Shown here piece by piece: positions 1 through 12,800 of a stretch of 14,361 nt of DNA. The translations under genes were made by a program, and so were the position numbers. Location: the NCBI GenBank assembly GCA_902488455.1, contig CABTWG010000029.1, positions 1 to 14,361 on the forward strand. The letters are read 5' to 3'. Positions within the stretch are counted from its first letter, which is position 1; the number at the start of each line of letters is the position of its first letter. The notes beneath the pieces are model-generated. The model ran no database searches and had not been told where the DNA came from. It was given only the letters and a program-made list of their open reading frames with translations. This stretch comes from an uncultured Peptoniphilus sp. (GTDB lineage Bacteria; Bacillota; Clostridia; Tissierellales; Peptoniphilaceae).

Positions 1-77
1 AAGTGAGTCGAACGGGTATAACCTCTGTAGATCCAACCAAAGCAACTACATCGTAGCGGAAGCAACCTGCTTCTATT
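1..77 (+). repeat. Interspersed repeat fragment (right box) and TAGC-hairpin unit
   Basis: Bases 7-33 carry the right box (consensus GTCGAAYGGGTMTAACCYC) with a following AGATC. Bases 52-77 match 13997-14022 at 25 of 26 positions in direct orientation, including CGTAGC and a hairpin with arms GAAGCA/TGCTTC around ACC. The left half of the element lies outside the window or is missing. Confidence 0.75.
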
Positions 78-104
78 AACTCTGGTACTACATTCTCTTC
101 TCTC

Positions 105-115
105 AGGCGAAGCCT
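105..115. repeat. Small perfect hairpin with GAA loop
   Basis: AGGC and GCCT flank a GAA loop. The same three-base loop appears in the hairpin at 14188-14204. Confidence 0.5.
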
Positions 116-148
116 ACAACAATCATCAATACTTGGACACACCATGGC

Positions 149-207
149 TAGACCCATTCGACTCCAATGACTCAGCCTATGGCTTCGTCATTTCCGCTCA
201 GGGTGAC
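149..207 (-). repeat. Interspersed repeat copy b, with variable hairpin insert
   Basis: Read on the minus strand, a left box of the CACCCTGAGCG type is followed by a hairpin at 166-192 and then the right box of the GTCGAATGGGT type. The hairpin has a 6-bp outer stem, a symmetric 2x2 internal loop of GA facing GA, a 4-bp inner stem and a 3-base loop. Confidence 0.75.
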
Positions 208-250
208 TGTCTACCTTCTGTTCTCTTTCAAAAAAAGTATCTAGGTGGTC

Positions 251-342
251 GTCACCCTGAGCGAGCGTCAGCGAGTCGAACGGGTCTAACCTCTGCAGAG
301 CAAGTCTCGGCAAATGAAATTATACCTACCGAGATCCTTCGA
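251..342 (+). repeat. Interspersed repeat copy c, left arm of inverted pair
   Basis: Bases 251-293 match the reverse complement of 14248-14290 at 42 of 43 positions. AGAGCAAGTCT (297-307) and GAGATCCTTCGA (331-342) also recur on the other strand at 14234-14244 and 14214-14225, so the similarity extends beyond the core. The copy has the left and right boxes but no hairpin insert. Confidence 0.85.
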
Positions 343-575
343 CTCCAACCACATACTACATATAGTGCCATCCACAAACTTAAACTCCAAAACACCACTA
401 AAAATGATAATCCAATTATCAAAACGCCCATTACCCACCCTATCAATCACCAACCACCTGATCATAATAAAAAATTACTATAATAAATTAAAAAAGAAAT
501 CTGATAAACACTAGCTTTACATTAATTGAAACAAAGTAACATACTAAAATAGTAATTTATTTATATATAAAAATT
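343..575. other. AT-rich intergenic stretch without a credible gene
   Basis: The stretch between the repeat mosaic and the promoter region is strongly AT-rich. The short frames crossing it lack ribosome-binding sites and recognisable protein signatures. I see no RNA gene here. Confidence 0.7.
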
Positions 576-582
576 GGGGGGG
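576..582 (+). repeat. Homopolymeric G7 tract upstream of the adhesin gene
   Basis: Seven consecutive G stand in an otherwise strongly AT-rich intergenic stretch, about 185 bases before the preferred start codon. Runs of this kind can slip during replication, and upstream of surface-protein genes they sometimes change promoter strength. Seven is at the low end of length for fast slippage. Confidence 0.9.
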
Positions 583-584
583 TA

Positions 585-613
585 TTGAAATAAGCACTGT
601 GATCTTCTGCAAT
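585..613 (+). promoter_or_regulatory. Alternative candidate promoter beside a G7 tract
   Basis: TTGAAA (585-590) and TGCAAT (608-613) are separated by 17 bases, matching the -35 consensus at five of six positions and the -10 at four of six. The run of seven G at 576-582 ends two bases upstream of the -35 box. This is a weaker call than a canonical promoter, and the TATAAT at 619-624 has no matching -35 box. Confidence 0.25.
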
Positions 614-650
614 TAGTTTATAATAATAATAAAGTTCACTTAAATAGTAT

Positions 651-659
651 TGATATAAA
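651..659 (+). promoter_or_regulatory. Candidate extended -10 promoter element
   Basis: TGATATAAA fits the extended -10 form TGnTATAAT with one mismatch. No good -35 box is seen at the usual spacing, which extended -10 promoters can tolerate. Transcription would begin near 666 and give a leader of about 100 bases. If so, the ATG at 677 would lie too close to the RNA end to be favoured. The region is very AT-rich, so chance matches are expected. Confidence 0.35.
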
Positions 660-754
660 ATAAGTAAAGGTTTATAATGTATATAAGTATATTGAATGAA
701 AAATACTTCACAAAAAATTCATTTAAAAATAAATTATTACATAAAATAAGAATT

Positions 755-760
755 AGGAGA
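755..760 (+). promoter_or_regulatory. Ribosome-binding site AGGAGA
   Basis: AGGAGA sits six bases before the ATG at 767 and is the strongest Shine-Dalgarno match near the 5' end of the frame. It decides the start against the ATG at 677, which has only AAAGG (666-670) before it. Confidence 0.85.
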
Positions 761-766
761 GAAAGA

Positions 767-853
767 ATGAAAAGTTTATCTAAGAGGACAATAAGTCTTA
801 TACTAGCAGTATTAATGATATTGGATGTATTTGCACCAGTAGCTGCAGTAGCA
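767..853 (+). other. Sec signal peptide
   Basis: Residues 1-29 have a basic n-region (K2, K6, R7), a hydrophobic core rich in Leu, Ile and Val, and an AVA cleavage box, predicting cutting after A29. There is no YSIRK motif. The Sec pathway would export the protein for sortase processing. Confidence 0.9.
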
Positions 854-3800
854 AGCACAAACTCAACGCAAAACAATGTAAAGGTATTGGATGATCTACC
901 GACCGAAACGCAGATCGCTCCAGGTGACGAACTAATAATCCCGGCAACACCAGACGAGGATACCCTTGTGCCTGTGCAAGACCCGGCTAAAAATTCATCA
1001 CAACAACCATCTCAAAAACCAGCGCAACCAACACAACCAATAGAACAACCAGCGCTAGATCAAATTCCAAACTTAGATCAAATAGAATCTCAAGAACCAC
1101 TACAACCGAACCTCGGCTATGTTTCATGGGAATTAGTAAACCCTGGTAAAACCGCCTACGTCAAAGGTGACATACTAGACTTAAAAGATCTAAGAGTCAA
1201 AGTTAAAAGAGTAGACGGAAAAGAAGTTGTCCTTAACTATGTCGATATATTAAAAGACATCAATTTCGAAATAGTATATAGCATGGAAAATAAACTCGAC
1301 TTAAAACCAGGCAATGAAACTATCATTATAAAATATCCTAATTTAGAACCAATAACAATAAATATCAATATATATGAATCAGAAGATCAAATACCAAAAG
1401 ATCAAAATAAAGATGAACTAACACCAGCAGAAAATCCTAACGATAAAAAAGACAATATAATAGAAGGAAACGATCAAAACTCTCCAGAAAATAAAATAGA
1501 TAACGAAAAGAACGAAGATGGGTTAAAGGGAGATATATTCGACCAAGTATTAGGAAAAGATATAAAGAATAGTCCATTCGGATTAAATTTCCTAGACGCT
1601 ATAACAAAGGGTGAAAGAGCAGAAGAGCTTACTATTGAAGAAATGGAAGCTGGACTTCAAATGGCAGAGATGCCGGAAGTATCTGAAGCTCCTATCTTTA
1701 TGATGCTAAGAGCGACTCCTGTAAATGGAAGTCCACTTGAAAACAAAAAATTCACAATAAGAACTAGATTTGATACATCAACTAGACAAGGGCCTATAAG
1801 AGTTGGACAATATTTCGACCTTCATCTTGATGAAAAATTAACTGTTAAAAACCCATCAAGTTTACTTCCTATAAAATTCAATGGGACAACTATAGCGACT
1901 CCAACTTATGATGAAGCTACAAACACTATTCGCTACAAGATAGTTACTGAAATAGATGAAAATATAAATCTACCTATAAATATAGATGTAGATTACAATA
2001 TAGAAAAAATTACACCTAACGCAAACTTTACTATTATAAATAGAGTTTCAGGTCTTGGAGTTACAAATCCAAAATCTCTTCTACCAGTAGTGGTTGATAA
2101 AAATGGAAACACTGTAAACACAATAATCGAACCGGGTAGAGATGATGTAATTAAAATTATTGACGATAAAAAAGATCAAAGCTATCAAGTGCCTATAGAT
2201 GTTTATGCAGACCCGGTAATTGAAGATAGTAAATTGACAGGTTTTAACTGGACTGTTAGAGTTCACTCAGACACAGATTTACAAGCACTGGGATACCATC
2301 TAAATCTAACAACAGTTAAAGGTTCAGGACTTGGACAAATTGAAAAGGTAAAATTAAACAACACAGATGTAATATTAGATAATAATGATATTATAGGACA
2401 ACTTGGAATAGTTGACTCAAAGCATCATACTTTGACGGAATCAACCAGAGATCTTCTATATAATTTCTACACTAAGGTAGATAATGTACAAGGAAATTAT
2501 CTAATTGATATTACAGTATATCTTACAGCGAAAGAGAAGGCTGGAGCTGTCAGATATAATTTTGAAAAAGGATTCACACAAGAAGCTATAAATGAAGCTA
2601 CACCGACTCGTGTTGGTATAAACAATAGAACTACTATTCAAGGTAAATTTTTAGCAAATGATAAGGCACAGTGGACTATAACAGACGGAATTTCATCTCC
2701 AGATGAAAATAAAAATAATGGTATGCCCCTTGAAGCGAGGACTATAGGCGGAGCGCAAACTATACAAGCTAGAAGAATGGAAGTTTACGGGATAGATAAA
2801 ACAACTGGTAAGATGGTTGTAAAGGAAGCTTTCAAAACTTTAGATAATATGCCTGCTAAAGAATCGGATCCAGCTGGCACTCAAGATGTAGGAAATATCG
2901 CTGTATATGAATTTGATACAAGCCTAGATAATGCGACAGTAGCAAATGATTACAATGTGTCAGGAGTAAAAATCTCTAAATTTAGAAATCTATATATAGA
3001 TGAAATTTGGAGTTTGCCTGATCCTCAGTTAAAGATGCCTGCTCAAACCTTTAAAGCAGTAGATGATACAGGAAGCGAAATAGGAAGTGCAACTGTAGGT
3101 GAAGGGGCAGAAGGCATAAGAGAAAGATATGTAACTATACCTAACGTAAGATATTGGGATATAAATGAACAAACTGGAGAGGCAACTAAGAGAGGGCACA
3201 AGATTATCCAAGAGTTCAACCCTAAACAAGTAGAGTTAAATGGCAAGACATATACTTATAATGAAAATGCAAACTACCACAACAATTATCTAAAAGTTCA
3301 CTATATTCAAAACTCTGCCATAGATACAACAGAAGGTAAACCTGTATCTTTCAAAGTAATAAAAGTAGATAGCAAAGACCCTAGTAAAAAACTTGAAGGA
3401 GCTAGATATAGATTATTAGGAAATCAAAGTACAGATGTAACTACAAATGAAAATGGAGAAGCTTCATTTATAAATGTAACACCTGGCGAATATACTCTAA
3501 AAGAAACTAAAGCGCCGACAGGATACAGATTAGATGAAGAATTAAAATTTATATCTGTATCTCAAGATGGAAAGATAAGCGTAACAGGAAAGAACGCAGT
3601 CCTATCCCTTGGAGCAGGTAAAACAGAAACCGTAGAAAATGACCATTCATCTAGCTGGCCAGATTATATGAACTCTATGCACTATGGCAAGGTAGATGAA
3701 AATGGAAACGTAGAATTTTATATCTATCTAAAACCAATTGCGCCAAGACAAGGTGGGCAAACCGATAGAAATACAAGACTTAATATTTCTATACCTGGAG

Positions 3801-6800
3801 CAAATATAACAGATGTAGAAGCATATGATGTTGGAAGCTGGCAAAGAGAAACTGTTAAATCTGCTATGGAAGCTCAAAATGTAGAACAAAGGATATTTGA
3901 GCTTGGCGACAATGTAATAAATAGAGCAAATACGAATAAGATAACTGGAAATTCCAATACAACTGATCCGGTTACTAATACAACTGGATATCAAATCTAC
4001 TTCCCTGAGGAAAGATTTGCAAATGATTGGGGATTCTTGGTAAGAGTTAAGACTAATATTGGAGCAGCAGATTCTACAAATGTTTACTACGAATGGTTGA
4101 CTAATGAAGATACATTAAACCAAACAAAACTTGTAGCTAATGCAAGTATAAAAAAGGCACAAGCAGGACAACAAGACGAACAAATACCAACAATAACAAT
4201 TACAAATGATGAATTTGAAAAAAGTTCAATAGAAGTTATAAAATTTGGAGATACCTATACTCAAGACAAGAAGAGAGTAAGACTACCGGGAGCACAGTTT
4301 GTGCTAATCGACAGTGAAGGAAATGAAATAGCAAATAAATTCACTGATGAAGATGGTAAGGCTGACTTTGGCAAACACGCCCCTGGAAAATATTATATAA
4401 GAGAAGTAACTGCACCTGATGGCTACAAAAAATCAGATGTATATTTTGAAGTAACAGTAGATGAAGCTGGACAAGTAAAATACAAAGCAAAATTTGAAAA
4501 CAGCTCAGGTAAACCTCAAAATGGAGAAGACTACTATATAGAAAAAGGGGAAGCGATAGGACCTGAAATTAAAACTAAGATAGTAGATGTTAAACAAAGA
4601 CTTGAAATTCAAGAAAACGAACCTGGTGATATAGGTGTTAAAAAAGGAGTATGGGAAGCCTATAGATTTGAATCATTAAAATACCATGCAGATATAACTG
4701 TTCAAGCAGTAAACCCTGGTTCAAAATTTGAAATTCAATTTGATAGAAATCTGGATTTCACTCAATATTTTGGCAATTTCCCAAAAATTAAAAATGCCAA
4801 GGGTGTAGATATAGCAGAACCATATTTCAACTATAATACAAATCTATTGACCTATGTATTTAATAATAATACAGAATCAAATTCTACTACAATTGCAAGT
4901 TTTAACTTAAGAGGTATAATTCCAAATAAATACTACGCTCAAAACTCTGGAAATTATGAATTTACAGTTACTGTAGAACCGGGACAAACAGGCGTAACAG
5001 GTGAACAAACTATAACTAAAACTATAACGGCTGACTACGAAAACTATGACCAAGCTTGGGGAGAATCCCAATTCTACTACTTTAGAGATGTCTATAAAGG
5101 CGGAGATGGACAATGGTACCTAACAGTTATGTCTTATTTGAACCCTCTAGGACAGAATACTTATCCAAGCAAGACTCTACAATACAACTGGATGACTACA
5201 AGGTATCAAGGAGATACAAGTATAGCTGAATGGTCAGGTAATGGACAATGGCCGGTTTATAAGTTGGAAGATGTAAAGGTATATCGTACAGAACATAGAT
5301 CTCATAAAGTAGGAGATGTTACAAATAATGATAACCTACCACTATCAGCAGGAGTAAGACCTGAACAAGACCCTTACACTTACAACTTGGTACTACATGA
5401 ACAAATAAATCCTGATAGTTATTTGAGAAGATCTTATAATGGTTTCACATTGACTTATGACCCTAATCAAATAAGTAACTCTGGCAAAGTTTCTGCTCAT
5501 TCTCCACTACTAATACAAACGGCACCGCTTAGTGGAAAAGATGGATATCTAATAGAGCAAACCTTTAAAATCACAGATATAGATAAATTCAACAGCACTT
5601 GGAGACTTTTCTATATGTCAAGTGGTAAAAGACTAAGGTCAGCATTCGCAAGTAGAGCCAATGTAAACAAAGCTATAGCAGAGCAAACTGAAGGAGAGAT
5701 TCCAAAGTATTATAAGGAAAGAATTGGATTAATAAACGAAAAATACACACCTGGTAATTTTAAAATCACAAAATTAAACGAAGCAAATAGAAATGAAAAA
5801 TTACCTAACGCAACATTTGCACTAACAGATGAAAATGGCAGAACCATTTATAGAACATCAGACGCAAATGGAGAAGTTAATTTTACAAACATTGCTCCGG
5901 GAAAATACACCCTAAAAGAAACGAGGGCACCGGAAAATTTCACCCTTTCAAACAAAGAATGGCAAGTTACAGTCTTTGACGATGGAAATGTAAGGATAAG
6001 AGAAGCCGGAGTTACATCTTCAGGTGCCAGTGTGTATGGAAAAGATTTAAATATATCTGTAACCAATAAACCTACTGGAAAAGAATTTGTAGTTTACAAA
6101 AAAGATGACAAAGGTCTGCCTCTAAAAGGTGCAAAATTCAAACTAACTAAAAAAGATGGAACCCTTGTAGAAGAAGTAGAATCTGATGCTAATGGTATTG
6201 TTAAATTTACAAATAATTTAACTGAAGGAGAAACTTATATCTTACAAGAAACAGTTCCTCCAACAGGTTATAAACCATTAAATAAAAAGTGGGTTATAAA
6301 AGTAGAAGATGGCAAGACAAAAGTATATAATTACTCAGAAAACACTGGTCAAGAAATAAAATCAATCCTTGGCGAAGATGGCACAGAATGGGTTGATGTA
6401 AAAAATAGAACAACAGCAGGCTGGAACCACTATGATAATAGATGGACAGGCTGGGTAGGAAATAGCGAAGAAGCACGTTATTTAGGAACTAGAATTGTAG
6501 CTGTAAATAAAACTAAAAAATATGCAATTCAAAGATTCGTAATAAATCCAGAAAGTGCAAATATAGCCCAAAGCACCATAGCATCCATCCACAGAGAAAA
6601 GCCAAGAGATCCAAATATGGATTGGTATAGTGGAAAAGCGGAATATAAAATCTTTACGCTTGATAAGCCGGTTACAGGTTTAATCTCAGACATAAGACTT
6701 GCAGATTATAATATTACAGACATCACCGCTCAAGTAAAAAGCGAGACAGAAAAGTCTAATTATGAGCCTGACAGATTAAAACTAACTCTTCCACCTATGA

Positions 6801-9800
6801 CTACACCAATAGTAATAGATGTAAAAGTTCCATATGACAGTGAAGAAGGAGGAGTAGGTCTAGGACTAGATTGGCTTAGAGAAGGAAATCAAATTTATTG
6901 GAAGTCTGACTTCTATGAAAAAGTATCTTATATAAAGACAACAGGTCCTACTAAGACACAACAAGGCAGTATAATAGGTTCATATATTACAGAAGACTCA
7001 CTTGATGTAACAAACGAAGCCAAGAGATTTGGTTTTAAACTTAAAAAAGTAAAGCAAGGAACAGAAAAAAGTCCAATAGAAGGCGCAACCTTTACATTGA
7101 CAGGACCAAACCCACTAAAAGATGAAAGGCTTATGACAACTAAAGAAGATGGTACGATTTCTTTTGAAAACTTGGAAAAAGGAACCTACACCTTAGTTGA
7201 AAAACAAGCAGCACCAGGTTATGAAAAAGCAAACACAACATGGACAGTTAGAATAACCGACACGGGCAAAGTCTTTATAAAAGATAACCAATTAAATCCT
7301 GCTGGAACTGCTCTAAATGCAGAATTAAGTGTAGAAGAAGACACAACACCACAAAAACAAAGTGTATTTGCAAAATCAGCATCTAACGGAGAAACACCTC
7401 TACTAGCTAACTCAAATAGAGATATAGACGAACTATCAGCAAAAGAAAAATTAGACCTAATATATGGCACAGAAGTATTCAGTAGTTTAGAAGCTAGAGG
7501 AATCTCTATAAAAGAAGGTGGAGTACTAACCAAAGCCCTAGGACAAAGTCTATACAATATAATAGAAGGAACAGAAACACCACAAGACGAGTTAGAAATA
7601 GGCGATGAAATAGTTCCAGAAGCACAAAGAGCAGATGGTTGGGAGGTTGTAGACCCAACTAAATCAGAAGGAAGAGCAAACATAGAACATTCAAACAATT
7701 TAATAGCAACAAGAATTACTGAGATTAATAAAGATGCTAATAGATTTAAGCAAGTGTTCTTATTGACAGACGATTCTCCAGGCAAAGAAAGATTAGTTCA
7801 ACTTCATAGGCAACCAGAAAATGCTGAGCTTGCATTAAAGAACGGTAGAACTGACGATACAATAGTAAAAGTATACAAAGTAAATGCATCAAATATTGAT
7901 GACGCTCTAAATGGAACTAAGACAAGTTTTAATGTTACACCATCTCAAGTTATACCTGATGGAAAACCTAGAAGAGTACAATTTTCTATTCCAGGAAGTC
8001 AAAGAGGGTATATTCTAGTAGAAGTAGAAACTTCTTACAATGGAGCTTTGGGACTTGGTTCTGACTATAAACCAAACAGACGCGACTTGTATGGCTCAAA
8101 TGCTTGGGCAGGAGACTCATACTCAAGTGAAGATGGAGTTAATAAGAACAAAGTAACTCTTTACAATGTAACAATAGACCCTAACATCCAAAATGGTAAG
8201 GTAACATCTGACAAACCAAAAGCAGCAAATAATGAAATAGTAACCCTTACTGTAACACCAAACCTAGGATACGAGCTTGAAAGTCTTACAGTAGCAGGAA
8301 TTGATGCTACACAAGCTGGTAAAAAAGGTACAGTAACAGTTAAAATGGCACAGAAAGATATTTATGTAACTGCAACCTTTAAGCTCACTCCAGTTCCAAC
8401 TTATCCTATAACCATAATGCCAACTCAAAATGGTCAGGTTATAAGTAATAAAACCCAAGCAAAACAAGGTGATGGTGTAACTATAACCGTTAAAGCAGAT
8501 CCAGGGTATAGGTTAAAACAACTTTATATAAATAGACCGGAGTCTGACTATACTCAAGCCATTTATGATGGAAATGGACAAATGACCTTCACAATGGGTG
8601 CTTTTAGGGCAGATGTTTATGCAACATTTGAAAGAGACCCGAACTCTGTCATAATAAGCTTCAATCCAAATGGTGGATCTGGTACTATGACACCTGTTAT
8701 AAAGAATAAAGGGGAAACATATCCACTACCACCAAACGGATTTAATCCACCGGAAAACCAAGAATTTAAAGCTTGGTCCGTAAATGGACAAGAATATCAA
8801 CCGGGAGCATCAGTACAATTTAATGCTGATACAACAGTAACAGCAGTTTGGAAAAATAAAGCTCCAAAAACTTATAACGTAATAGTTCAAAATCCACAAG
8901 AGGGTGGAACAATCACTGCTAAACCAACATCTGCAGCAGCAGGTACAGAAATCAAATTAACTGTTACACCAAGTGAAAAGTATAAAGTAAAAAGTGTAAC
9001 TATGAATGGTCAGCCTATTACAGCTGATGCTAATGGAGAGTATAAGTTCACAATGCCAGCAGGGGACGCTACAGTATCTGCAACATTTGAGAAAACTGAA
9101 ACACCAGATCCTCAACCGGGTGGAGATGAAAAAGAAATCACAGAGGGCAAACTTGCTCAAATAACAAATAAGCAAGTAGGTCTTGATTTTAAACTTTTCA
9201 AGAGAGACTTACCTGGCAGAAAACTACCGGGAGCGGTATTTGAATTAGTAAAAACAGATGAAACTTATACAACTGTGGACACTAATTTTGGAACTTTGAC
9301 AGGCGTATCTGATGCAGATGGTAAAGTTGTATTTAAAAACAAAGAAGGCAAAGTTGTAAACTTAGGAATAGGTTATTATAAGATAACTGAAACGGACGCT
9401 CCATTGGGTTACAAAGAAGAAAAAACTCCGTGGTTAGTTGAAGTTTATGAAGAAAAAGGTCAGTTAAAAGCTAGATACAAAGGACCGGATGAAACGCCTA
9501 CAACCTATGTAAATTCAGATAAATCAAAGGATACAACTAGCACAAATCTTGCAACAAAAGATGGAATAAAATATAAGTCCAGAATAACTTATATAAATAA
9601 AGAAGCTAAATCATTTATCCAAAGAATTTATATAGATACAACAGCTATTCAAGATACACTAAATGTTCAGATAATACCAGAGATAAAGAGAGAAGAAAAG
9701 GATACTCCAAATAAATCTCCAGAAACATTAAAAGAAGGAGTTAAGACAGCATACAGGTCAACTTATAAGCTTGCTAAAGGCACGGCAGATGAACATGAAC

Positions 9801-12800
9801 TTGATGAAATATTGAGATACCATGATTTGTCTAAACCTGATGTATCCACAGTGAACACTGCAAGATGGAGACCATTCAATTGGGGATTCGATGAAGACCA
9901 ATTGAATTTAGCTCCTGGAGTTTACTTTATAGACATAGAAGGTTTCTATGATGACAATATAACTAAAGATGATATTGGAAAGATAGAATTAAACTTTGAA
10001 TTTTATAAAGGTGAAAGAAAATTCCAAGAAGCACAAGGATGGGACAATAGAGGAGAGATTATCTGGAAAGATGTCAAAAATGGAACTTACCAACAAGGTA
10101 ATTTAAACTTAGGTTACACTGAATTTAATCAAACTGAGACAGGACAGCTAGGAAGAACTGGTGGACGTATTTATCCATCACTAGACCAAGGTAAATACAC
10201 TACTATTAAGACAAGTGTAGATATCAAACCTCTTTACTCAGCCGGTAAGATTACAGAAATCGACCAAGGCGGATTGACAGTAATAAATGATGAAGAAACA
10301 TACAATGTTACTTTCTCAAAGCATGGGCGAGATGATCCTAAGGAAGAAATAGAAGGAGAAGAAGTTACTAAGAGAAGACTTGAAGGAGCAATCTTCAAAC
10401 TTCAAAAAAGAGTTGGTAATGACTATGAAGATGTAAAAGGCTCATATATAGGTTCTGCTTTCAATGGTTACTTCGGATTTAGAGGTCTAAAGCCTGGTCG
10501 TTATAGACTAATGGAAGTAAAACCACCTGAAGGATATAAACCGATAAAAGAACCAGTCCTATTCTTCACAATAGAAACAGTTAATTTAATATCAAACCAA
10601 ATAGTCCATCCTATTACTGGAGAGCGTATCAGTATAGATAAAGTTGATTTCCTATTCCCACAAGAAGGAGAACCTGGATATCAATTGCCGGGATATAAAT
10701 TTGGAGACTTAAAAACTTATGATGTAAATGGTAAAGAAGTTTTATTAAAAGAAGCTAGAAATGCAAGTTTGGATAAAACTGAGATAATTAATCCAAATGG
10801 GAAAAATGTTCTTTTAAAAGAAATGAAAATACAATTCCCTAAGACTAAAAAACCAGATCCAAACAAACCAGATGAGCCAGAAGAAAAGACTATCTTTAAT
10901 ATAACTGAAATTCAAATTACACCAACATCTAATGGATATATTTCACTAGAGTATGACAAGGGAAATGGAATTTACCAATATGTACCAGAAAAATCAAGCT
11001 CTGAAAAAGATGGAAAATTAATCGACTATGTAACATCTGCCACAGCTAAAAACATGGGTAAGATCATAAATGAAAAACCAGGCAAAGGTAGTTTAACATT
11101 AAACAAAGTTGATGAAACTGGAGCTAACATCACAAGAGGAGGACTTGAACCGGGAGCAAGATTTAAATTAACAAACACATCAAGTGGCTCTGTTACATTT
11201 GGAACAGTTGGAGAAGATGGAATTCTAAAATTCGAAGGACTTAATCTTGGAACTTATAAGATTCAAGAAGAAACGCCACCAAATGGTTATATAAACACAG
11301 GTCAAGTTTGGCATTTCACAGTAGGTGGTAAGGATTTAGACCCTTATCAAGGAGAAATCAAACCTACAGGAAGTGATTTATCCGATAAAATAACTCTAGA
11401 ATCATCAGAAATGCACATTGAAAGACCGGATCCTGATGATAAGACAGGAAAAACAGAAAAGGATAGTGTTGTAAGACCACATTCAGGACAAAGCTTAGTA
11501 TTTAAAAATAAATTTAAGCTAGGTAAAGATACAAAGATAAATCCAGGGGATTATTTTGTACTGAAACTATCAGACAGACTAAGTGTAAATGGAATATTTC
11601 CAACTGGATTAGATAATCTTGATATTTTTGCAGATGGCGTAGGTACAATAGCAAAAGCAAATTATGACAAAGAAAAGGGAACTATAACCTATACTTTCAC
11701 AGAATATGCAAAGACCTATGACTTAGTTAATTTTTCAAATGAAATTTCAACCTTTATAGATTTATATAAAGTTAGAAATTCTGCTAGAAATGTAGATGTA
11801 GGATTTGGAATTAAAGATGATACGAGTAAACATACAACAGTTGATGTAGTTTATGATCTTGACATAGCACAACAGTGGTGGACTAATTCTAATGTGTTAA
11901 ATCTTACTTCCAAGATAGTTTACTACAATCCAGAAACTGGAGAATTTGTTCATTATTTCTATGTTAATAGGCTGAGAAAACCAGCAAGTAGGTTTGATTT
12001 TGTGTACTCTTCAGATCAAAACTTAGAAAATGTAAAAGTTGATTACTTTACATTAAAAGATAATTCACAAGATAATTTACCTGATGATATGCCGGAATCT
12101 TTTGGATTAAATGAAGAGAGTCCAAATTATAATAAACCTGTAACAATTAGAGCATATTCACAATTAGGAAATTGGCAACAAATAAATATACATCATTATG
12201 AAGGAATATCCTCTAGCGATTCTTATATATACAAAGTCACAGGAAAAGTTTTGGATAAAGATAAATCTAAGTACACAGGATATGGAGAATTCCAATCACT
12301 AGATAATACTAATTATTATGTTTATAGACAAAATTCAGTATATGGATTTGGAAATCAAGCAGTCGCAAAAGCAGAACTTACAATCCAAGCAGTGAACCCA
12401 TCTAATAAGATTACCTTTAAGAAAGTAGATCCGAAGGGAAATCCACTTGAAGATGCATCATTTACCCTTAATCTTAAAGATGAGAGTGGAAACTTCAACG
12501 ATTATCAAGGTGGCGTTCAAAGGTCAGGAAAAGATGGTTCCTTTGAATTTGGAAAATTAAAGCCTGGTGAATACCAATTAATAGAAGTAACTGCACCGAC
12601 AGGATACCATAAACAAACAGGCTCACTTCTTGATTTTAGAGTAAGTGAATCAGGTAAAATATTCAAAAAAGTAACCATAACAAAAGAAGACGGCAAAGAA
12701 GAAATAGTAGAAGTTGAAGTAACAGGAAATATACCAATAGTTATAGAAAACACAAAAGAGCAAGAAATTGAGTTTAAGAAAATAGACGCAACTACAAAAG

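Noticed and set aside
133..483. Plus-strand frame of 116 codons
   Set aside because: It runs across the interspersed repeats and into AT-rich DNA, has no ribosome-binding site, and its product shows low-complexity composition with no recognisable domain.
677..769. ATG at 677 as the true start of the adhesin
   Set aside because: It has only a weak AAAGG upstream and would put about 30 extra residues with a basic run before an otherwise ordinary signal peptide; AGGAGA before 767 is better.
7219..7785. Antisense frame of 188 codons opposite the adhesin gene
   Set aside because: It is the longest antisense frame but lies wholly inside a convincing coding region; its Ser/Leu/Phe-rich product is typical of a shadow of the sense frame.
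10835..10849. FPKTK as an internal sorting or pilin motif
   Set aside because: It lacks the final Gly of xPxTG, no hydrophobic segment follows, and it lies in a Pro/Lys-rich loop of the SpaA7 insertion.
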